From: DHVE2 group archaeon
Lineage (GTDB): Archaea > Thermoplasmatota > Thermoplasmata > Thermoplasmatales > Aciduliprofundaceae
Reading direction: 5' to 3'
NCBI GenBank assembly: GCA_026986135.1
Contig: JALSPD010000094.1
Coordinates: forward strand, 1 to 10,691
DNA: 10,691 nt
Under the pieces are notes generated by a model. It had not been told where the DNA came from and ran no database searches. It saw nothing but the letters and a program-made list of their open reading frames with translations. The position numbers were made by a program, and so were the translations under genes. Below are positions 6,650-10,691 of this stretch, one piece after another (position 1 is the first letter of the stretch; every line of letters starts with the position of its first letter).

Positions 6650-7091
6650 GGCAGAGCGTGAAATTGAACAGGGTATCGCCACGCTTGAAGCAATAAAGGT
6701 ACACATAGACAATCTGCAGAAGCAGATAGCAACCATAGAACTCTCCATTCAGGAACATGAGAGGGCTATAGAAACCATGGAGAATTACTCAAAAATGACG
6801 GACGAGGAAATCCTTGTTCCGATTGGTGCAGGGGTTTTCATAAGCGCAAGGATAAAGGATAAAAGAGCGCTGATAACAATAGGAAATTCGCTCTATACAG
6901 AACTCCCGCCAGAGAAAATCTCAGAAAAATTAAAAAAGAGAAAAGAGGACCTGGAGAAACTCAAAGAAAAACTGACGCAGGATCTTTATAAACTTCAGGA
7001 AAATTATGCCCTCCTAAGCGCCAGGGTTGAAGAAAACTATCGCAAGTATCTTCAGGAAAAAGGGAATATCACTGGAACGCCAACTAAATAA
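6642..7091 (+). CDS. pfdA: Prefoldin alpha subunit
   Basis: A 149-residue subunit of the jellyfish-shaped prefoldin hexamer (two alpha, four beta), which holds unfolded proteins and passes them to the thermosome. The layout is classic. An N-terminal coiled coil (about residues 3-50) is followed by a short beta-hairpin core, ILVPIGAGVFISARI and KRALITIGNSLYTELP (57-90). A C-terminal coiled coil (about 91-140) is rich in Lys, Glu and Leu. The motif VPIGAGVFISA is characteristic of the alpha subunit. The start at 6642 overlaps the rpl18a stop and has GAGGGG upstream; the alternative ATG at 6627 would add five residues. The stop is followed within five bases by the TATA box of the next gene, so no separate terminator fits between them. 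Confidence 0.94.
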   Translation: MSEAEREIEQGIATLEAIKVHIDNLQKQIATIELSIQEHERAIETMENYSKMTDEEILVPIGAGVFISARIKDKRALITIGNSLYTELPPEKISEKLKKRKEDLEKLKEKLTQDLYKLQENYALLSARVEENYRKYLQEKGNITGTPTK

Positions 7092-7095
7092 AAAA

Positions 7096-7103
7096 TTTAT
7101 AAA
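7096..7103 (+). promoter_or_regulatory. TATA box of the exported-protein gene
   Basis: TTTATAAA, centred 26 bases before the ATG at 7126, with no SD site in between. This is textbook spacing for a leaderless archaeal transcript. Confidence 0.65.
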
Positions 7104-7125
7104 CTTTAAATAACATATTGACACC

Positions 7126-8166
7126 ATGAGAGATACCTGGGTGAGATATTTCGTTTATCTGGCAATCGTTGCGATTATCTCTGTCCCCATAATGATCGGT
7201 GGCACACTCAATCGGAACTCCTCATCCAGAGACTGGAAAGAGAGAGTCATATACTCCCCAGAATTTGTAAACACCATAGATGGACGAGCATTATCTGACC
7301 CTTCCTATGTTCCAGAGCACAAAACCATGGTAGCGACATTTAACCAGGGTGATGTGGCATCCAACCCTGTATCGTGGGATGTCGGTGATTTCACAGGGTT
7401 GCATGTTGGCAATCCAAAGGAAAATTATCAGAGAGGGTACAATGGTTACGGCTGGTCCGCACTTCAACTTTATAATTTTTCAGCTGGTGCCATGGTAAAC
7501 ACATACTCAATACCCACATATCCTTCATACCCCATTGCTAACGGACAGATTTTCTATCACTGGAGTGATTCCGATGATATACATCCTTGGCGTTATCCAT
7601 CTTCAATTCTTACCATGCACTTCAACATGATTATCCCAGATGCTTACAGAAGTACCACAGATACACAGGTATACGCCAATGCTGCTCTCCTTCTAAAAGA
7701 CACCAGCACAGGCAAGGAGATGTGGTATGTAGTAAATATGTTTGACCTGAGGGGCACATTTTCAGAAGTTGTTACTTATGACTCCTCCCAGGATACTGGA
7801 CTTCCAATGGTTCTCACATATTTCGGTTCAGGGACAAGGTATGCATATAGATGGATTAACTCTTCATCTGCAACTGGAAACACCTTTAACGAATGGAAAT
7901 TTTTTGAGTTTTGCATAAACACCCAGAATCTAACAAGTGCAGTAAATGATCTAAATGCACAATACGGCTCTGGGCTGTCCACGGATGCTTCAAATTACGT
8001 GCTCGTGAGCATGATAGTGGAAGCTGAAGTGTACTGGCCAGGACATGCACCAGGGGAGAGTAATGACGGAAGTGGAAATCAGGGACATATAGGATTTGCT
8101 GTTAAAAACATATATCTAACGGAGGTTTACGACGAAGAGGACATACCAGAGCTTGGTCTTCCCTGA
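7126..8166 (+). CDS. Membrane-anchored exported protein of unknown function
   Basis: I do not recognise this 346-residue protein. Residues 1-7 are basic (MRDTWVR), then a hydrophobic helix (about 8-26) acts as signal anchor or signal peptide. No lipobox cysteine follows, so the bulk should lie outside the cell. The outer part is rich in Tyr, Trp, Ser, Thr and Asn, with one Cys (263) and alternating strands (ILTMHFNMIIP, QVYANAALLL, EMWYVVNMF, YVLVSMIVEAEVYW). This suggests a beta-sandwich, perhaps carbohydrate-binding or surface-layer-like. Four N-glycosylation sequons are visible at N31, N117, N245 and N268. The segment HAPGESNDGSGNQGHIG (307-323) is a flexible Gly/Asn loop, and the tail is acidic. 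It has its own promoter, an apparently leaderless start, and lies between pfdA and ftsY, genes usually adjacent in archaea. No catalytic motif is evident; a glycoside hydrolase-like role cannot be excluded. Confidence 0.85.
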   Translation: MRDTWVRYFVYLAIVAIISVPIMIGGTLNRNSSSRDWKERVIYSPEFVNTIDGRALSDPSYVPEHKTMVATFNQGDVASNPVSWDVGDFTGLHVGNPKENYQRGYNGYGWSALQLYNFSAGAMVNTYSIPTYPSYPIANGQIFYHWSDSDDIHPWRYPSSILTMHFNMIIPDAYRSTTDTQVYANAALLLKDTSTGKEMWYVVNMFDLRGTFSEVVTYDSSQDTGLPMVLTYFGSGTRYAYRWINSSSATGNTFNEWKFFEFCINTQNLTSAVNDLNAQYGSGLSTDASNYVLVSMIVEAEVYWPGHAPGESNDGSGNQGHIGFAVKNIYLTEVYDEEDIPELGLP

Positions 8167-8203
8167 GACGCTTTCCCTCCATAACTTTTTCATCGTCGTA
8201 TGA

Positions 8204-8216
8204 AAAAAATATAAAT
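8204..8216 (+). promoter_or_regulatory. TATA box of ftsY
   Basis: AAAAAATATAAAT, the same 13-mer as at 6369-6381. Its centre lies about 33 bases before the ATG at 8245, implying a leader of about seven bases and no strong SD (only GGAT at 8237-8240). Confidence 0.55.
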
Positions 8217-8244
8217 CGTTCCTGCTATTACCTTTCGGATTAAA

Positions 8245-9171
8245 ATGTTCAAGCTTCTCAAGGAGAAAATAAAAGGGTTGAGAAAAAAGGCGAATGAAGA
8301 GCTCGGTGAGGAGTTCACAGGAGGAATGGGCAAGAAGATAAAGGAGGAGAAACTGGAAGATTTTCTGTGGGAACTTGAACTTGCCCTTATGGAAGCGGAT
8401 GTGGCAGTGGAAGTTATTGAGAAACTTAAAAATGATATAAAAAGGGCGCTGGTTGGAAAAAAAGTTAAGATAGGGGCGGATATAGGAAAAATTGTTGAAA
8501 TCACCTTAAAAAAATCGTTGAAATCAATCCTTGATAAGAATTTTGACTTTGATGAATTTGCAAAAAACTGTGAAAGGCCATGCGTTATTATGTTTCTGGG
8601 CGTAAATGGTACTGGTAAAACAACCGTAATCGCAAAGATGGCGAAGTATCTTATGGATAAGGGATACACCGTAGTACTTGCTGCTGGAGATACCTTCAGA
8701 GCTGGAGCCATAGAACAGTTAACAATCCATGCCAATAACCTTGGGGTAAAGGTCATTAAGCACCAGGCAGGAGGTGACCCTGCCGCTGTTGCATACGATG
8801 CCATTGAGCACGCAAAGGCGAAACACCGTGATTTTGTTCTCATAGACACCGCAGGGAGAATGCAGACAAACCGCAATCTCATGGACGAGATGAAGAAGAT
8901 TAAAAGGGTTGCAAAACCACACCTTACAATATTTGTGGGAGATTCTCTGGCGGGCAATGATGCCATTGAGCAGGCAAGGACCTTTGATTCAGAGGTTGGT
9001 GTGGATGCTGTAATACTAACCAAAATTGATGCAGATGCAAAGGGTGGAGCTGCAATAAGTATTGCTTATGAGCTAAACAAACCAATAATATTCCTGGGCA
9101 CTGGACAGGGTTATAACGATCTTATGAAATTTGATGCTGATTGGTTTATCAATCGCATATTCGGTGATTGA
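8245..9171 (+). CDS. ftsY: Signal recognition particle receptor FtsY
   Basis: SRP-family GTPase that receives the SRP-ribosome complex at the membrane for co-translational export. Its 308 residues contain a short charged N-terminal stretch (about 1-35) instead of the long acidic A domain of many bacteria, as in other archaea. The helical N domain follows (about 36-105), then the G domain. GTPase motifs are complete: GVNGTGKTT (119-127), DTFRAGA (149-155), DTAGR (201-205), TKID (259-262) and GTGQG (285-289). GDSLAGNDAIEQA (232-244) and DAKGGAA (264-270) are also SRP-type signatures. The FtsY assignment over Ffh (SRP54) rests on the DTAGRMQTN motif and the absence of a C-terminal methionine-rich M domain. 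The ATG at 8245 gives the usual MFKLLKEK start. The next gene's SD lies in its last codons, so the PLP enzyme is likely co-transcribed. Confidence 0.95.
   Translation: MFKLLKEKIKGLRKKANEELGEEFTGGMGKKIKEEKLEDFLWELELALMEADVAVEVIEKLKNDIKRALVGKKVKIGADIGKIVEITLKKSLKSILDKNFDFDEFAKNCERPCVIMFLGVNGTGKTTVIAKMAKYLMDKGYTVVLAAGDTFRAGAIEQLTIHANNLGVKVIKHQAGGDPAAVAYDAIEHAKAKHRDFVLIDTAGRMQTNRNLMDEMKKIKRVAKPHLTIFVGDSLAGNDAIEQARTFDSEVGVDAVILTKIDADAKGGAAISIAYELNKPIIFLGTGQGYNDLMKFDADWFINRIFGD
9163..9168 (+). promoter_or_regulatory. Shine-Dalgarno site for the PLP enzyme
   Basis: GGTGAT formed by the last two sense codons of ftsY (Gly-Asp), four bases before a GTG at 9173. It decides that start over the ATG at 9131, which would overlap ftsY by 41 bases. 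Confidence 0.6.
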
Positions 9172-9172
9172 A

Positions 9173-10087
9173 GTGCCCCTGCTGAATCTGGTTGGAAATA
9201 CTCCGATGGTGAATGTGGGTGGCGTCTCTCTAAAGCTTGAGTATATGAACCCCACGGGAAGCCACAAAGATAGAACTGCCCTGTATATGATTAGGGATGC
9301 CTCCCGTAACCTGCGTAAAGGTGGTTATGTTATAGAATACACATCAGGAAACACTGGCATCTCTGTTGCCTGGGTAGCCGGAATTCTGGGATACCGTGCC
9401 ATCATTCTCGTTCCCCAAAAAACAAGTATCAACAAGGTAAACATGATAAAACTTTTCAACGGAGAAGTAAAATTTGTGGCGGAGAATGAAGATGGACATA
9501 TGCTTGCTGAAGATCTAGCCAAAAGGACGGAAGGAGTATTTCTTGCGCAAACCAGGAACATGGCAAATTTCAAGGCACATTATGAGACCACGGGTCCAGA
9601 GATTGCACGCGAGACAAAACATGCAAATTGCTTTGTGATGGGAGCAGGTACGGCAGGCACGGTTTACGGTGCAGGCAAATACCTAAAGGAGAAACTGGAT
9701 ATGAGAGTTTACGCACTTATTCCGCGTGGATCTTATGTACAGGAAATTCTGACAGGATCTTCAGAGAATGATCGTGAAATTATGGAAGGTTTTTCTTATC
9801 ACAACTTCTCAGAATTGCTCCACAGGGCAATTGAAGAGGAAGTTATTGATGAGATAATATATGTGTCATCTAAAGAGGCAATTGAAGGCATGAGGTTGTT
9901 GTGGAACCGAGGTATCCCTGGTGGTCCCACTGCAGGCGCAAATTTCTATCATGCTCTCAAACTCATGAAACAAGGCTGCAGACCCGTAACACTGGTGCCA
10001 GATTCAATAATAAGGTATCCACACTTACTTGAAGAGATTGTTAGAGAAAAGATGAAAAGCGAAGAAATTGAAAAATCAGAAAATTAG
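9173..10087 (+). CDS. PLP-dependent beta-family enzyme (cysteine/threonine synthase-like)
   Basis: A fold-type II pyridoxal phosphate enzyme of 304 residues. LLNLVGNTPMV near the N-terminus and YTSGNTGISVAWVAGILGYRAIILVP (56-81) closely follow cysteine synthase layout. The Schiff-base lysine is Lys32 in NPTGSHKDR, a form nearer to threonine synthase and TrpB2 (TGSHK/TGSFKDR) than to the usual GSVKDR of cysteine synthase. The phosphate-binding loop is GAGTAGT (157-163), and GGPTAGAN (250-257) occupies the place of the cysteine synthase GISSGA segment. Reaction is therefore likely beta-replacement or elimination on a serine or homoserine derivative, with substrate open. The GTG at 9173, one base after the ftsY stop, is preferred because GGTGAT precedes it and the protein then starts PLLNLVGNTP as in the family. 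The charged tail KMKSEEIEKSEN is not part of the fold. Its stop lies three bases from that of the convergent ATP synthase gene. Confidence 0.85.
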   Translation: MPLLNLVGNTPMVNVGGVSLKLEYMNPTGSHKDRTALYMIRDASRNLRKGGYVIEYTSGNTGISVAWVAGILGYRAIILVPQKTSINKVNMIKLFNGEVKFVAENEDGHMLAEDLAKRTEGVFLAQTRNMANFKAHYETTGPEIARETKHANCFVMGAGTAGTVYGAGKYLKEKLDMRVYALIPRGSYVQEILTGSSENDREIMEGFSYHNFSELLHRAIEEEVIDEIIYVSSKEAIEGMRLLWNRGIPGGPTAGANFYHALKLMKQGCRPVTLVPDSIIRYPHLLEEIVREKMKSEEIEKSEN

Positions 10088-10090
10088 GGA

Positions 10091-10691
10091 TTACGAGGAT
10101 TTTGGCAGATATTTTTCAATGTACTTCCTGTCAATCTTCTTCAGGTAGCTTCTGGGAAGAAGTGCCAGGAGATTCCAAGCTATGCTCAGTGTATCCTCAA
10201 TGCTTCTATCCTCATCCCTGCCCTGAGTTATGAATCTTGCCTCAAACTCATCTGCAAATTTCAGCAGTATGCGATCCTCCTCGGTTAGCGCTTCCTCGCC
10301 AACCACAGCCACAAGATCCCTGAGGCGGAGACCCTCTGCATAGGCAGCGTAGAGCTGGTTGGCAACGCCAGCATGATCTTCCCTTGTTCTTCCCTCACCT
10401 ATACCCTCCTTCATAAGACGGGAGAGAGATGGAAGCGGGTTAATTGGTGGATATATGCCCCTGCGATGAAGGTCTCTGCTCAACACTATCTGGCCCTCTG
10501 TGATATAGCCAGTGAGATCGGGTATGGGATGAGTCATATCATCGTCGGGCATTGTCAGAATGGGGATCTGAGTTATACTGCCTTTCTTACCAATTATTCT
10601 CCCCGCTCTTTCATATATGGTGGCGAGGTCAGTGTACATGTAGCCAGGATAACCTCTTCTTCCAGGGACCTCCTCCCTTGCCGCGGATATC
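10091..10691 (-). CDS. atpB: A/V-type ATP synthase subunit B, C-terminal part (5' end cut off)
   Basis: The non-catalytic nucleotide-binding subunit of the archaeal A1 head, which alternates with the catalytic A subunit in the hexamer. The window holds the last 199 residues; archaeal B subunits are about 460, so about 260 are missing beyond the edge. Reading in from the edge gives AAREEVPGRRGYPGYMYTDL, so the frame continues upstream of the internal Met at 10639 and that codon is not the start. Highly conserved B-subunit stretches follow: GSITQIPILTMPDDDMTHPI, PDLTGYITEGQI, RGIYPPINPLPSLSRLMKEG and the C-terminal helical bundle (NQLYAAYAEGLRLRDLVAVV and onward). No P-loop is expected in this part. 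The stop is TAA at 10091-10093. It points toward the PLP enzyme gene and ends three bases from it; the rest of the ATP synthase operon should lie beyond the right edge. Confidence 0.95.
   Translation of the reverse strand, partial: ISAAREEVPGRRGYPGYMYTDLATIYERAGRIIGKKGSITQIPILTMPDDDMTHPIPDLTGYITEGQIVLSRDLHRRGIYPPINPLPSLSRLMKEGIGEGRTREDHAGVANQLYAAYAEGLRLRDLVAVVGEEALTEEDRILLKFADEFEARFITQGRDEDRSIEDTLSIAWNLLALLPRSYLKKIDRKYIEKYLPKSS

Noticed and set aside
8181..8195. T-run after the exported-protein gene as a terminator
   Set aside because: Only five T residues and no hairpin; too weak to call, though archaeal terminators can be simple T tracts.
8190..9023. Long minus-strand open reading (277 residues) opposite ftsY
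   Set aside because: It is antisense to the conserved GTPase core of ftsY, is Ser/Phe-rich low-complexity as expected of a shadow reading, and has no promoter or SD.
1..10691. tRNA, rRNA, CRISPR array, insertion sequence or defence system
   Set aside because: No cloverleaf, spaced repeats, inverted-terminal repeats, transposase or defence domains seen; nearly all sequence is covered by supported genes.

Overview
The window is archaeal. It carries an LX/L18Ae ribosomal protein, prefoldin alpha, archaeal-type FtsY and the A/V-type ATP synthase B subunit. Promoters are archaeal TATA boxes about 26 bp upstream of start codons, and Shine-Dalgarno (SD) sites are GGTGAT-like. Composition is moderately AT-rich and proteins are lysine- and glutamate-rich, which fits a thermophilic euryarchaeote. 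A Thermoplasmatota/Aciduliprofundum-like lineage is my guess and is not proven by the sequence. Coding density is very high, with no gap over 300 bases, no RNA genes, no CRISPR and no insertion sequence.

Minus-strand block (1-6277), in transcription order: a 97-residue orphan protein, a glycinamide ribonucleotide formyltransferase (PurN) carrying an extra ~108-residue N-terminal region, 5'-methylthioadenosine phosphorylase, a polysaccharide-type lipid flippase, a glutamine-dependent asparagine synthase-like amidotransferase, and a LicC-like nucleotidyltransferase cut by the window edge. The first four are chained by stop/start overlaps or short gaps. The last two form a second tight pair behind an 89-bp AT-rich spacer. 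The first half is purine synthesis and salvage. The second half looks like surface glycan or head-group assembly: activation of a building block, amidation, and export across the membrane. The glycan part is visibly more AT-rich in sampled lines.

Plus-strand block (6369-10087): rpl18a and pfdA overlap in one operon. Next comes an apparently leaderless gene for a large membrane-anchored exported protein of unknown function. Then ftsY with its own promoter, and a fold-type II PLP enzyme whose SD site lies inside the end of ftsY. The two blocks diverge from a shared 135-bp promoter region (6278-6412).

Right edge: the C-terminal part of ATP synthase subunit B enters on the minus strand and meets the PLP enzyme tail to tail, with three bases between stop codons.

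Most interesting points: the PurN N-terminal fusion, the unknown exported protein inside an otherwise conserved translation/secretion gene group, and the small glycan module coupled to purine genes. I did not find a clearly new multi-gene defence or mobile system.
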